Source: Uruburuella testudinis (GTDB lineage Bacteria; Pseudomonadota; Gammaproteobacteria; Burkholderiales; Neisseriaceae). Taken from it: 64,000 bases of DNA. This document shows positions 1-8,629 of this stretch, piece by piece. The position numbers and the translations under genes were made by a program. Each line of letters starts with the position of its first letter. Position 1 is the first letter of the stretch. The notes beneath the pieces are model-generated. The model searched no databases, was not told where the DNA came from, and saw only the letters and a list, made by a program, of their open reading frames with translations. The stretch is taken from contig NZ_CP091508.1 in the NCBI RefSeq assembly GCF_022870865.1, positions 124,001 through 188,000 on the forward strand, read 5' to 3'.

Positions 1-1
1 T

Positions 2-748
2 CCGTTTGACCGAAAAACAACGGATTATCATGCCAAGCTGGGGCTGACGACGGCGGATTTGCCTTTGTTGCTGGCGTTAACGCGTGATGAGGATTATTTG
101 GAAGCAGAGGAGCCGGACGATTTTTTTGCCACACTGCATGCGGCTTATGCTTTAGGGGAATATCGTGATGAGGCGGCCAGCCGTGCAATGATTGAATGGG
201 TGTTGCAAGATATTGCTTACGGCTGCGATGAGTCGATATACGAATACTTAGATATGTTTGCACCCGAAGGGGTGTTTCATCTGCCGTTTTTGCTGGAGGC
301 AGCTCAACAGCAGCATGATGACGATGCGCGTGATGTGCTGATAAGTGCAGCCTCTTCCGTGGCGCAGCAGCATAAAGAAGTGCGTGATGAGGTTGTCGGA
401 GTGTTGTTGGATATGCTCAAGCCTTATGCCACGCAAGAGCGTTTTTACAATGCCTTGCTGCTGATGTCGCTGTTGCCTTTGAAACCGGTGGAACACGTTG
501 ATTTTATCCGCAAGCTGTATGCGGAAAAGGCGGTGGATATGACGGCCTGCGGCGATATTGAAGATGTAGAAATTTACTTAGGCTTGCGCAATAAGCGAAC
601 AACGCCGAAACCGGATTATATGTTGATGGATATGGCACATGAGCATGGCGGCGTGGCGGAGCTGGTTGCGGGTGGCGTGAAAATCGGCCGCAACGACCCT
701 TGCCCGTGCGGCAGTGGTAAAAAATATAAAAAGTGTTGCATGCCGTAA
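2..748 (+). CDS. SEC-C motif protein, DUF1186-like, 5'-truncated by window edge
   Basis: The reading frame is open to the first base of the window, so the N-terminus lies outside it; the first in-window start (TTG at 59) is only an internal codon. The visible part is largely alpha-helical with HEAT-like helix pairs, rich in Asp/Glu. It ends in a textbook SEC-C zinc-binding motif ([16 protein letters not shown]). The SEC-C tail is shared with SecA and many uncharacterised proteins, where it binds zinc and mediates protein contacts. The architecture (HEAT-like body plus terminal SEC-C) resembles DUF1186 proteins, whose function is unknown. An intrinsic terminator follows at about 823. Confidence 0.8.
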   Translation, partial: PFDRKTTDYHAKLGLTTADLPLLLALTRDEDYLEAEEPDDFFATLHAAYALGEYRDEAASRAMIEWVLQDIAYGCDESIYEYLDMFAPEGVFHLPFLLEAAQQQHDDDARDVLISAASSVAQQHKEVRDEVVGVLLDMLKPYATQERFYNALLLMSLLPLKPVEHVDFIRKLYAEKAVDMTACGDIEDVEIYLGLRNKRTTPKPDYMLMDMAHEHGGVAELVAGGVKIGRNDPCPCGSGKKYKKCCMP

Positions 749-822
749 GCACAGCCGAACATTGCGATACCTTATATATTTCACCCCAATAAAAGAGGTC
801 TTGACAGAATCAAATTAAACTT

Positions 823-851
823 AACGCCCCTTAATAAAAAGGGGCGTTTCT
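823..851 (+). terminator. Rho-independent terminator of the SEC-C gene
   Basis: Perfect 10-bp inverted repeat AACGCCCCTT (823-832) and AAGGGGCGTT (839-848) with a 6-nt loop, followed by a short T-rich run. It lies 75 bp after the SEC-C stop and just before the next gene. Confidence 0.8.
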
Positions 852-891
852 TATGTACTTAAATAATAGGTATCGCAAGAATAGGAATATG

Positions 892-1290
892 ATGATTGAT
901 GTTTATGATTTTTTTCAAATTGTTTATGATGTGCTTCAAATTATTTTGAGACCGTTTGTTAGCGAAGTACCGGCAGTAACACTCACAGCATGGGCCTTGC
1001 TGATTTATTTCTTACGGATATCTGTGTCTGCTGACAATACTGTATTAAAAACCATTCGTTGTATCGCATTATTTTTGTTATCGGTATTTGGTGTTGTAAT
1101 ATCTGCTATATGGACGATACTAGTGGTGCAGATAATCTTTGGTATGGTTATCTTGGGCGTGTGGCCGGAGCTTGGAAACATCATAAAGTTCTTCGGATTA
1201 CTGCGATTGCTAAGTACTCCTACCGGTATTATATTGGGTTGGGTGGCTGCGGGATTGACTTTGAAAATCCGATTATTGATTAAACATTAA
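892..1290 (+). CDS. small hypothetical membrane protein
   Basis: About 132 residues with at least three hydrophobic segments: one near AVTLTAWALLIYFL, a long double span around ALFLLSVFGVVISAIW to IIFGMVILGVW, and a C-terminal span near GIILGWVAAGLTL. It is therefore an inner-membrane protein. I do not recognise the family. The start at 892 is preferred because AGGA (883-886) sits 5 nt upstream. A longer form starting at 853 would begin inside the preceding terminator hairpin, which makes it unlikely; 889 is too close to the AGGA. Flanked by a terminator on each side, so probably monocistronic. Base composition is more AT-rich than its neighbours. Confidence 0.5.
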   Translation: MIDVYDFFQIVYDVLQIILRPFVSEVPAVTLTAWALLIYFLRISVSADNTVLKTIRCIALFLLSVFGVVISAIWTILVVQIIFGMVILGVWPELGNIIKFFGLLRLLSTPTGIILGWVAAGLTLKIRLLIKH

Positions 1291-1309
1291 CATCATTTCT
1301 AAATGTTAT

Positions 1310-1343
1310 CGGCCGTCTGAATATTCAGACGGCCATTTTTTAT
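1310..1343. terminator. DUS-pair hairpin terminator
   Basis: GGCCGTCTGA (1311-1320) faces TCAGACGGCC (1325-1334) and is followed by six T residues. An inverted pair of uptake sequences doubles as a terminator for the small membrane gene. Confidence 0.75.
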
Positions 1344-1362
1344 CAAAACGAAAGGAAACATC

Positions 1363-1488
1363 ATGGCAAAAACAATTGCATTAAACATCGTCTTTGAAGC
1401 CCCCATCGACGGCTTACCGATGGTGCGGCATGTGCTTCAGCCGATGCGTTTAAACGGCGGCAGGCAGGCGAGCAATTGTTTGCCGTAG
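1363..1488 (+). pseudogene. possible gene remnant (5' end only), running antisense into dinG
   Basis: A 41-codon ORF begins with a good ribosome binding site (AAAGGA, 6 nt before the ATG) and reads MAKTIALNIVFEAPIDGLPM. After about 25 codons it enters the antisense of the 3' end of dinG and stops. The strong start signal with a protein-like beginning and an antisense tail looks like the surviving 5' end of a deleted gene. It could also be a chance ORF. The function cannot be told. Confidence 0.3.
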
Positions 1489-3566
1489 CGTTGGGTTTTA
1501 ACGCGGTTGTCGAGGATGGTAACACGGCCGTAATCTTGCTCGGTGCGGATCAGCCGCCCCACGGCCTGCACCAGCTTCAGGCTGGCTTCGGGCACGGTGA
1601 TTTCGATAAAGGGGTTGCCGCCGCGCTGCTCGATCCAACGGTTTTGGGTTTTTTCGATGGGGTTGTCGGGCATGGAAAACGGCAGTTTGGCGATAATCAC
1701 CTGTACGCAGGCTTCACCCGGCAAATCGAGGCCTTCGGCGAAGCTGTCGAGCCCGAAAATGATGCTGGCACGGCCGTCGGCAATGGCTTCGGCATGTTTT
1801 TTCAGCAGCGTGGCTTTGGGGATGTCGCCCTGCACCAGCAACAGCGGCAGGTAGTCGGCACTCAGGCGCAGGGCAACGTTTTGCATTTGTTTGCGCGAGC
1901 TGAACAAGACCAGCGTGCCGATGGCTTCTTCGGTGTGAATCAGCTTGGGCAGCCATTCGACGATGGCATCGGTGTGGGCATCGGGGGTTTTGGGGCTGGC
2001 CTGAATCGGCGGCAGGTAAAGTTCGCCCTGCTCGGCAAAGTTAAACGGGCTTTGCAGCGCCAATGTGGTGGTGGCAGGCAGCCATTGCAGGCCGGTTTGG
2101 CGCAACAGCAAATCAAAGCTGCCCATCGATTGCAGGGTGGCAGAGGTGAGCACGGCACCGGCCGCGCGCCGCCACAGGCCGTTGGCCAGATGGCCGGCGC
2201 TGCTGATGGGGCTGGCGTTGAAGATATAGTCGTTTTTATCGCCGATACGGCGCACCACCCATTTGGCCAGCGGTGCTTCGCCTTCGGGCGGCACGGTGGA
2301 AAGCAAATCCCACACGGCGCTGATTTGCTCGCAACGGGCCACAAACAGGCCGAATTCGCCGCTTAAGCGGTCAATCAGGGCGCTGTCTTGTTCTTTGTCG
2401 CGGCGGGCGGCGGCCAGCGCATCGTTGAGTGTGTAAACATGCTTGAGCAGGCTGCGGGCGGCAACGGCGGTGTTGGACACCAGCAGCTCGAGCGCTTCGG
2501 GTATTTTGCCGTCTTGCCACAGCCAAACCGATTCGCTGCTTTCGGAAGGCGCCAGATCTTGTTCGCCGGCCAACTGAAACGACCATTCATTGAAGCTTTC
2601 CAGCAGTGAAGCGGCGGCTTCGTCGGCCAGGTTGGCGGCTTCGGCCTTATCGGCAACAGCGGCGATTTTATCGCTGATTTGCGGCAGTTTTTCCAACGTC
2701 CATACCGCCAGATTCCATGAATGCTCGGCAGCAAACTGGCTCAGTGCTTTTTTGGGCAGGTGGTGGGCTTCGTCGATGCAGTAAAAGCTGTTTTCGGGGG
2801 CGGGCAGAATCACACCGCCGCCCATACTGATATCGGCCAGCAGCAAATCGTGATTGGCCACCACCACATCAACGCTTTCCAGCGTTTCACGCGCCAGGTA
2901 AAACGGGCATTCGGCGCGGTTGGGGCAGGCGGCTTTGAGGCAGCCGTGGCGGTCGTTGGTGACTTTAAACCAAACGGCATCATCGATTTTCTGCGGCCAG
3001 GTGTCGCGGTCGCCGTTGAAGCGGCGGGCGGAGAATTCGTCGGCCAAGTCGCGCAACAATTGCAGCTCTTCGGGCTTGGGTTTGCTGTCCCACAACACAG
3101 TGGGCGCTTCAAAGCCGAGCAGGTTTTGTTGGGCGTTGCTTTGGGTGAGCTGGTAGAGTTTGTAGGGGCAGAGATAGCGGCCGCGGCCTTTGGCAAGCGC
3201 AAAGCTCAATTCCAGACCGCTTTGTTCGACCAGAAACGGCAAATCGCGGTTAACCAGCTGCTCTTGCAGGGCAACGGTGGCGCTGCTCACCAGCAGCCGT
3301 TTGCCCCGTGTTTGCGCCATGATGCCGCCGGCCAGCAGATAAGCCAGGCTTTTGCCCACGCCGGTCGGGCCTTCGATAACGGCAATGCTTTCGCCCTCGC
3401 GTTTGGGCGCTTCTTCGCCCTCGGCACGGCTTTGGCTGCGGGAAAAGGCGTTGGCGATGGCGGCAATCATCTGCCGTTGCGCCGGGCGCGCCCGAAAGCC
3501 GGGCAGGTTTCTGCCGATGTTTTGGTAGTGGTCGCGGATGGCGTTTTTTTCGAGATCGGTGAGCAT
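1437..3566 (-). CDS. dinG: ATP-dependent DNA helicase DinG
   Basis: A 709-residue superfamily 2 helicase of the XPD/DinG group, which unwinds DNA 5'-3', including R-loops and replication-blocking structures. Walker A is GPTGVGKS (66-73) and the DEAH box lies at 265-268. Four cysteines at 133, 209, 214 and 220 have the spacing of the DinG 4Fe-4S cluster. Helicase motifs continue in the C-terminal half (GLDSFAEGLDLPG, then QAVGRLIRTEQDYG). Length is typical of the family. It stands alone on the minus strand; downstream lies a short chimeric ORF on the opposite strand, and upstream a family-1 repeat. Confidence 0.95.
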   Translation of the reverse strand: MLTDLEKNAIRDHYQNIGRNLPGFRARPAQRQMIAAIANAFSRSQSRAEGEEAPKREGESIAVIEGPTGVGKSLAYLLAGGIMAQTRGKRLLVSSATVALQEQLVNRDLPFLVEQSGLELSFALAKGRGRYLCPYKLYQLTQSNAQQNLLGFEAPTVLWDSKPKPEELQLLRDLADEFSARRFNGDRDTWPQKIDDAVWFKVTNDRHGCLKAACPNRAECPFYLARETLESVDVVVANHDLLLADISMGGGVILPAPENSFYCIDEAHHLPKKALSQFAAEHSWNLAVWTLEKLPQISDKIAAVADKAEAANLADEAAASLLESFNEWSFQLAGEQDLAPSESSESVWLWQDGKIPEALELLVSNTAVAARSLLKHVYTLNDALAAARRDKEQDSALIDRLSGEFGLFVARCEQISAVWDLLSTVPPEGEAPLAKWVVRRIGDKNDYIFNASPISSAGHLANGLWRRAAGAVLTSATLQSMGSFDLLLRQTGLQWLPATTTLALQSPFNFAEQGELYLPPIQASPKTPDAHTDAIVEWLPKLIHTEEAIGTLVLFSSRKQMQNVALRLSADYLPLLLVQGDIPKATLLKKHAEAIADGRASIIFGLDSFAEGLDLPGEACVQVIIAKLPFSMPDNPIEKTQNRWIEQRGGNPFIEITVPEASLKLVQAVGRLIRTEQDYGRVTILDNRVKTQRYGKQLLACLPPFKRIG

Positions 3567-3716
3567 GGGAAAAATATTGGCAGCCGTTGGAAAACGGTGT
3601 GAAAAAACAAGCGGCTATTTTAGCATTTTATCCGTCAGGCCGTCTGAAAAATGCAAGCGCTCAAGCAATTGCCGTCTCAGTTGCCTGCAATGCAGAAGCA
3701 ACTGGCTTCAACAGCT

Positions 3717-3879
3717 AGGGTGTCCTGACCATTCGATTTACGGGTGTATTCTGCCCCTGAAAACGCATCTGCTGCACTAAAACGCCTCGCAAGATGCGCA
3801 GTCTTGCTGCGTTTTTTGCCTGGCATCTGCATTTTCAGGAACAAAAATCCCCTCATCAACGAATGGCCAGAACACCCTA
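3717..3879. repeat. family-1 inverted-terminal-repeat element (MITE-like), copy A
   Basis: A 163-bp element between dinG and the EamA gene. Left end TAGGGTGTCCTGACCATTC, right end the inverse (GAATGGCCAGAACACCCTA), flanked by TA on both sides. The inside is palindromic: CCTGAAAACGCATCTG near the left pairs with CATCTGCATTTTCAGG near the right, and the centre holds a second small hairpin (CGCAAGA / TCTTGCTGCG). No coding capacity. The same sequence recurs near 11.05, 16.68, 18.47 and 19.5 kb. The rest of the 3567-3887 gap holds only single DUS-like words. Confidence 0.85.
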
Positions 3880-3887
3880 GCCCTCTG

Positions 3888-4316
3888 TCAGCGTTTCAAT
3901 GCCAGCGTGAGCACGCCGGCAGCCACCAGGCCGATGCCCAGCCATTCCTGCACGCTCGGGCGCTCGTCGAGAAACACCACCGCCAGCAGCGCCACCAGTA
4001 CCAGGCTGAATTTGTCTACCGGCGCCACTTGCGAGGCATTGCCCAATTGCAGCGCCTTGAAATAGGCCAGCCACGAAGCGCCCGTTGCCAGCCCGGATAA
4101 AATCAGAAATGTCCAATTTTTGCCGCTGAAACTGCCCACGCCCTGCCATTTGCCGGTGTAGCTGAGAAACAGTGCCAAGGCGGCGATAATCACCAATGTG
4201 CGGATAAAAGTGGCAAAATCCGAATCAATGCCCTGCAAACCCACTTTGGCGAAAACCGCCGTCAGCGCGGCAAAAAAGGCCGAAGCCAGCGCCCAGTAAA
4301 ACCATGTTGCAGCCAT
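3888..4316 (-). CDS. single-domain EamA/DMT-family transporter
   Basis: 142 residues with about five hydrophobic helices. It matches one EamA repeat: an N-terminal WFYWALASAFFAALTAVFAK segment, internal FLILSGLATGASWLAYFKAL, and a C-terminal VLVALLAVVFLDERPSVQEW motif typical of the drug/metabolite transporter superfamily. Single-repeat members probably work as dimers in the inner membrane; the substrate cannot be inferred. The start is supported by AAGGAAT upstream of the ATG. A family-1 repeat ends 9 bp beyond the stop codon. Divergent from fhs. Confidence 0.8.
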   Translation of the reverse strand: MAATWFYWALASAFFAALTAVFAKVGLQGIDSDFATFIRTLVIIAALALFLSYTGKWQGVGSFSGKNWTFLILSGLATGASWLAYFKALQLGNASQVAPVDKFSLVLVALLAVVFLDERPSVQEWLGIGLVAAGVLTLALKR

Positions 4317-4415
4317 AATCTATTCCTTGTTTCAGACGGCCTGAAAGCTGAACGCATAAATTGATATAGTCCAAACCGCTGCCGTTTTCGCATGTGTTTG
4401 TCACGCGCTTGCCGT

Positions 4416-4421
4416 TATAAT
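4416..4421 (+). promoter_or_regulatory. -10 element upstream of fhs
   Basis: Consensus TATAAT 36 bp before the fhs ATG, in the context GTTATAATAGCC, which recurs upstream of orn. No convincing -35 hexamer is visible at 17 bp. Confidence 0.45.
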
Positions 4422-4456
4422 AGCCTTTTTGAGCACAACGGAAAACGGATATTCCC

Positions 4457-6133
4457 ATGAGCCATAAAACCGATGCCGAAATCGCCCACGAATCCCCGAT
4501 GCGCTCGATTGGCGAAATCGCGGCCAAACTCGGGCTGCCCGAAGGCAAATACGAGCCTTACGGGCGCTATAAAGCCAAAATCAACCCGCTGAATATTTTT
4601 TCACAGCCCGGAAAACAGGGCAAATTGATTCTGGTTACCGCCATCAACCCCACCCCCGCGGGCGAGGGCAAAACCACGGTCACCATCGGCTTGGCCGATG
4701 CGCTCAACCGCTTGGGCAAAAATGCGGTGATTGCCATGCGCGAGCCGTCGCTCGGCCCGGTGTTCGGCATCAAAGGCGGCGCAGCGGGGGGCGGCTATGC
4801 GCAAGTGTTGCCGATGGAAGACATCAATCTGCACTTTACCGGCGATTTTCACGCCATCGGTGCGGCCAACAACCTGCTGGCAGCCATGCTCGACAACCAC
4901 ATTTATCAGGGCAATGCATTAAACATCGACCCCAAGCGCGTATTGTGGCGCCGCGCTGTCGACATGAACGACCGCCAGTTGCGCAACATCATCAGCGGGC
5001 TGGGTAAGCCCACAGACGGCGTGATGCGCCCCGACGGCTTCGATATTACCGTGGCTTCGGAAGTGATGGCTGTATTCTGCCTCGCCCGCGATTTGGCTGA
5101 TTTGAAAACCCGCCTCGGCAACATGCTGGTGGCCTACACTCAAACCGGCACCCCCGTGTACGCCCGCGATTTGAAGGCACACGGCGCCATGGCCGCGCTG
5201 TTGAAAGATGCCGTCAAGCCCAATCTGGTGCAAACCATCGAAGGCACCCCCGCATTCGTGCACGGCGGCCCGTTTGCCAACATCGCCCACGGCTGCAACT
5301 CGGTGATTGCCACCCGCGCCGCGCTGCATTTGGCTGATTATGCGGTAACCGAAGCCGGCTTCGGTGCCGACTTGGGCGCGGAAAAATTCTGCGACATCAA
5401 GTGCCGTTTGGCAGATTTGCAGCCCGATGCCGCCGTGATCGTGGCCACCGTGCGCGCGCTGAAATACAACGGCGGTGTGGCGCGTGCCGATTTGGGCGCG
5501 GAAAATCTCGAAGCCCTGCAACGCGGCCTGCCCAATTTGTTGAAACACATCGACAACATGAAAAATGTGTTCGGCCTGCCGGTGGTGGTGGCGCTCAACC
5601 GCTTTGTGTCCGACAGCGATGCCGAGCTTGATTTGATTCAGACGGCCTGTGCAGAATACGGTGTCAAAGTAGCGCTCACCGAAGTGTGGGGCAGGGGCGG
5701 TGCAGGCGGCGAAGCATTGGCACGCGAAGTGTTGGAGGTCATTGAGCAGCAGCCCAACCGCTTTGGCTTTGCCTACGAAACCGACAGCGGTGTGCGTGAC
5801 AAAATCCGTGCCGTCGCGCAAAAAGTGTATGGTGCGGCCGATGTGGCGTTCAGCGCCGAAGCCGAAGCCGAAATCGCCGCGTTGGAAAAAAACGGCCTCG
5901 ACAAACTGCCGGTATGCATGGCCAAAACCCAATATTCGCTCAGCGACGATGCCAAGCTTTTGGGCTGCCCCTCAGGCTTTACCATCACCGTGCGCGGCAT
6001 CACCGTATCGGCGGGTGCGGGCTTTATCGTGGCATTGTGCGGCAATATGATGAAAATGCCGGGGCTGCCGAAAGTGCCCGCTGCCGAGCATATCGATGTG
6101 GATGAAAAAGGCGTGATTCACGGATTGTTTTAG
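4457..6133 (+). CDS. fhs: formate--tetrahydrofolate ligase
   Basis: 558 residues, full length for the family. It catalyses ATP-dependent formylation of tetrahydrofolate to 10-formyl-THF in cytoplasmic one-carbon metabolism. The ATP-binding loop is TPAGEGKTT (66-74). Also family-typical are [21 protein letters not shown] just after it, the [13 protein letters not shown] stretch, and [20 protein letters not shown] in the middle. Monocistronic, preceded by a -10 element and followed by a family-2 repeat and a DUS-pair terminator. Confidence 0.97.
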   Translation: MSHKTDAEIAHESPMRSIGEIAAKLGLPEGKYEPYGRYKAKINPLNIFSQPGKQGKLILVTAINPTPAGEGKTTVTIGLADALNRLGKNAVIAMREPSLGPVFGIKGGAAGGGYAQVLPMEDINLHFTGDFHAIGAANNLLAAMLDNHIYQGNALNIDPKRVLWRRAVDMNDRQLRNIISGLGKPTDGVMRPDGFDITVASEVMAVFCLARDLADLKTRLGNMLVAYTQTGTPVYARDLKAHGAMAALLKDAVKPNLVQTIEGTPAFVHGGPFANIAHGCNSVIATRAALHLADYAVTEAGFGADLGAEKFCDIKCRLADLQPDAAVIVATVRALKYNGGVARADLGAENLEALQRGLPNLLKHIDNMKNVFGLPVVVALNRFVSDSDAELDLIQTACAEYGVKVALTEVWGRGGAGGEALAREVLEVIEQQPNRFGFAYETDSGVRDKIRAVAQKVYGAADVAFSAEAEAEIAALEKNGLDKLPVCMAKTQYSLSDDAKLLGCPSGFTITVRGITVSAGAGFIVALCGNMMKMPGLPKVPAAEHIDVDEKGVIHGLF

Positions 6134-6144
6134 TAAAGCTTACA

Positions 6145-6213
6145 TACCCATTCACAAAAGTAAGCCGGCAAGGCGGCAAGCCGACACCATTAGGTTATTT
6201 TGGTAAATGGGTA
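6145..6213. repeat. family-2 inverted-terminal-repeat element, copy 1
   Basis: Left end TACCCATTCACAAAAGTAAGC and right end TTTTGGTAAATGGGTAAT are imperfect inverted repeats about 70 bp apart. The interior (CGGCAAGGCGGCAAGCCGACACC) resembles that of the copy at 48.8 kb. No ORF. Confidence 0.65.
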
Positions 6214-6226
6214 ATCAGCAGCCCAT

Positions 6227-6260
6227 CAGGCCGTCTGAAAACTGATTTTCAGACGGCCTG
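6227..6260. terminator. DUS-pair hairpin terminator after fhs
   Basis: CAGGCCGTCTGAAAA (6227-6241) faces TTTTCAGACGGCCTG (6246-6260), a 15-bp stem with a 4-nt loop. Confidence 0.75.
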
Positions 6261-6596
6261 ATATCGTGTATCGCCGTTAAATTCAATAGACTGCTGAAGC
6301 GCATACAAACAGCATGGCAACCGCAAAACAATCAACCATGCCATGATAAAAACAGCAATATTTCTAACGATTACAAACAAATACAAGAAACCTTCTCAAA
6401 TATTTTCCGCTGCTTATCTGTATTTTTCCGCCATTTTCAGCGTAAAAAACAGCCTGATATGCAATTTAATTTTCCTGAAAACAAAGTTTTTATTCAAATC
6501 TTTTTTTGTTACCAACTTCGGTAAATAAAATTGTCAACAATTTATTCTTAATATATGATGGTTCCAATAATAAAAACAAATAATAAGGAGCGCTTC
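6261..6596. other. AT-rich non-coding region upstream of the Anbu cluster
   Basis: No credible gene. The last 250 bp are markedly AT-rich and probably carry the promoter of the ATP-grasp operon, but I cannot pick an unambiguous -35/-10 pair. An ORF of 61 codons here has no ribosome binding site and a low-complexity Lys/Phe/Asn composition. Confidence 0.4.
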
Positions 6597-8027
6597 ATGC
6601 CGACAAACATTGAATTTTATAATGAAATGATGCTGCCCGAGGGCACGCCGCGCCCGGGTTATGAGGCTGTGGCAGAATGGCTGGCCCGCAGCAAGCCCGG
6701 TGATGTCGAATCACTCAACCAGCAGGCTTTGGCCATGTTTTACCGCAAAGGCGTTACCTTTACGGTATACAGCGAAGCCAGCAATATCGAACGCGTGATT
6801 CCGTTCGACATCATTCCGCGCATCATCCCCGCCGGCGAATGGCAAACGCTCGAAGCCGGCTGCACCCAGCGCATCCGCGCGCTGAACATGTTTATCCACG
6901 ACATCTACCACCATCAGCACATCATCAAGGCCGGCATCGTGCCTGCCGAAGAAGTGCTGGTCAACAGCTGCTACCAGCCCTGGATGAACAACATCAACCT
7001 GCCCGAGCCGATTTATGCCCACATCAGCGGCATCGACTTAATCCGCCACAACGACGGCAGCTATTATGTGCTGGAAGACAATCTGCGCACCCCCTCAGGC
7101 GTGTCTTATATGCTCGAAGGGCGTAACATCAGCGAAACGCTGCTGCCCGAAGTGTTTGCCCGCCAGAATATTTTGCCGGTGGCGCATTACCCACAGCTTT
7201 TACACGAAAACTTAGTGGCGTGCAGCGGCAGAGAGCAGCCCAGCATTGTGGTGCTCACACCCGGCCGTTACAACAGCGCTTATTACGAACATGCGTTTCT
7301 GGCGCGGGAAATGGGCGTGCCCTTGGTGCACGGCTATGATTTGTTTGTGGAAGACAATTTTGTCTACATCAAAACCGTGGCCGGCCGCCAGCGAGTGGAT
7401 GTGATTTACCGCCGCCTCGACGACCCCTTCCTCGATCCGCTGGCGTTTCGCACCGATTCGATTTTGGGCGTGCCCGGCCTGATGGCGGCTTATCGTGCCG
7501 GCAATGTGTTGATTTGCAATGCGCCCGGCACCGGTGTGGCCGACGACAAATCGATTTACCCTTACGTGGGCGACATGATCCGCTTTTACCTCAGCGAAGA
7601 GCCGATTTTGCACAATGTGCCCACCTGGCAATGCCGCAAGCCGGAAGATTTGCGCTATGTACTGGATCATCTGGGTGAATTGGTGGTCAAAGAAACACAA
7701 GGCTCGGGCGGCTACGGCATGCTGGTCGGTCCCAAAGCCACACAGGAAGAAATCGAAGCCTACCGCCTGCGCATTCTGGAACACCCCGCCGGTTTCATCG
7801 CCCAGCCCACACTGGCGCTTTCCACCTGCCCCACTTACATAGACGAAGGCATCGCGCCGCGCCACATCGATTTGCGTCCGTTTGTGCTTTCCGGCCCCGA
7901 CAAAGTACGCATCGTGCCGGGCGGCCTTACCCGCGTGGCCTTGCGTGAAGGATCGCTGGTGGTGAATTCATCACAAGGCGGCGGCGTGAAAGATACCTGG
8001 GTGGTCGAAATGGGAGGTGCCTCATGA
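6597..8027 (+). CDS. circularly permuted ATP-grasp protein (CP_ATPgrasp, DUF404/407 type)
   Basis: 476 residues from the ATG at 6597, chosen because AAGGAG (6585-6590) sits 6 nt upstream; an upstream in-frame ATG at 6555 has no such site. Family-typical segments include YYVLEDNLRTPSGVSYMLEG, VLTPGRYNSAYYEHAFLARE, VYIKTVAGRQRVDVIYRRLD and VVKETQGSGGYGML. The family is predicted to ligate amino groups to carboxylates, like glutathionylspermidine synthetase, but no substrate is established. It overlaps the alpha-E gene by 4 bp (ATGA) and heads a translationally coupled operon that also includes a transglutaminase and is followed by an Anbu peptidase. Confidence 0.9.
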   Translation: MPTNIEFYNEMMLPEGTPRPGYEAVAEWLARSKPGDVESLNQQALAMFYRKGVTFTVYSEASNIERVIPFDIIPRIIPAGEWQTLEAGCTQRIRALNMFIHDIYHHQHIIKAGIVPAEEVLVNSCYQPWMNNINLPEPIYAHISGIDLIRHNDGSYYVLEDNLRTPSGVSYMLEGRNISETLLPEVFARQNILPVAHYPQLLHENLVACSGREQPSIVVLTPGRYNSAYYEHAFLAREMGVPLVHGYDLFVEDNFVYIKTVAGRQRVDVIYRRLDDPFLDPLAFRTDSILGVPGLMAAYRAGNVLICNAPGTGVADDKSIYPYVGDMIRFYLSEEPILHNVPTWQCRKPEDLRYVLDHLGELVVKETQGSGGYGMLVGPKATQEEIEAYRLRILEHPAGFIAQPTLALSTCPTYIDEGIAPRHIDLRPFVLSGPDKVRIVPGGLTRVALREGSLVVNSSQGGGVKDTWVVEMGGAS

Positions 8028-8629
8028 GCTTACTGCTTTCTACCGCATACAACCTTTATTGGCTCGGCCGCTATATGCGCCGCACGCAAGAATTGGTCGA
8101 CACGCTCACACTCAGCCCCGAAGCGCGCGCGCCGAAGCTGCGCTATCTGGGCTGGCCGGAAACACTGGCCGGCGACACCGAAGCAGTGCGCCAATACCTG
8201 GCACAAACGGCGCTGCCGCAGCATTTCGAACAGCTTAACGACAACGTGCAAGTGGTGCGCGGCGTGATCGACGGTGATGCGGCCGAGCTGTTTAACCAGC
8301 TCAAGCGCCTGCAACAGGCCGCCAACATCCGCGCCGCCTGTTTTCAGGTATATGCGTGCAGCGCGGTGATGCTGGATCAAAAAACACCTTATGTGACCCT
8401 TTTCTGGCAATTGGGCGATTATGTGGAAATGCTCGACAACCGCATCCGCAGCGGCAAAGCCGAAAGCCGCCATTACCGCTATCTGGCCGATGTGGTCACG
8501 CGCCTGCCCGACGGCACCGCCTGGGATCCGATCAAGCAGCCGCTGCAAGCCATGGTTTATACCACCAATCCCAGCCAGTTTTACCGCTGGAACAACACCT
8601 TGGCACAATTGTTTGAGGATGGCGTATGA
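8024..8629 (+). CDS. alpha-E domain protein (DUF403), short form
   Basis: 201 residues, all-helical. The N-terminus (LLSTAYNLYWLGRYMRRTQE) matches the alpha-E signature in which an aromatic WxxRYxxR helix opens the fold. Most alpha-E proteins I know of are around 310 residues, so this one is about a third shorter with no sign of a frameshift. It sits between ATP-grasp and transglutaminase genes with 4-bp ATGA overlaps on both sides, so the three are almost certainly co-translated. The family's biochemical role is not established. It is thought to act with the ATP-grasp partner in peptide or amide-bond synthesis (inference from conserved gene neighbourhoods). Confidence 0.85.
   Translation: MSLLLSTAYNLYWLGRYMRRTQELVDTLTLSPEARAPKLRYLGWPETLAGDTEAVRQYLAQTALPQHFEQLNDNVQVVRGVIDGDAAELFNQLKRLQQAANIRAACFQVYACSAVMLDQKTPYVTLFWQLGDYVEMLDNRIRSGKAESRHYRYLADVVTRLPDGTAWDPIKQPLQAMVYTTNPSQFYRWNNTLAQLFEDGV

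Noticed and set aside
2721..3602. A 293-codon ORF on the plus strand, antisense to dinG
   Set aside because: Gly/Ala/Gln-rich shadow translation of the third-position GC bias of dinG; no ribosome binding site and no domain.
3717..3879. Correia element
   Set aside because: The palindromic body and TA flanks are similar in style, but the ends (TAGGGTGTCC) differ from Correia ends (TATAGTGGATTAAC-like).
4919..5932. A 337-codon ORF on the minus strand inside fhs
   Set aside because: Shadow of a well-supported gene; composition is typical of reverse-strand translation of GC-rich codons (His/Gln/Val-rich).
6343..6528. A 61-codon ORF before the ATP-grasp gene
   Set aside because: Low-complexity AT-rich translation without a start signal.
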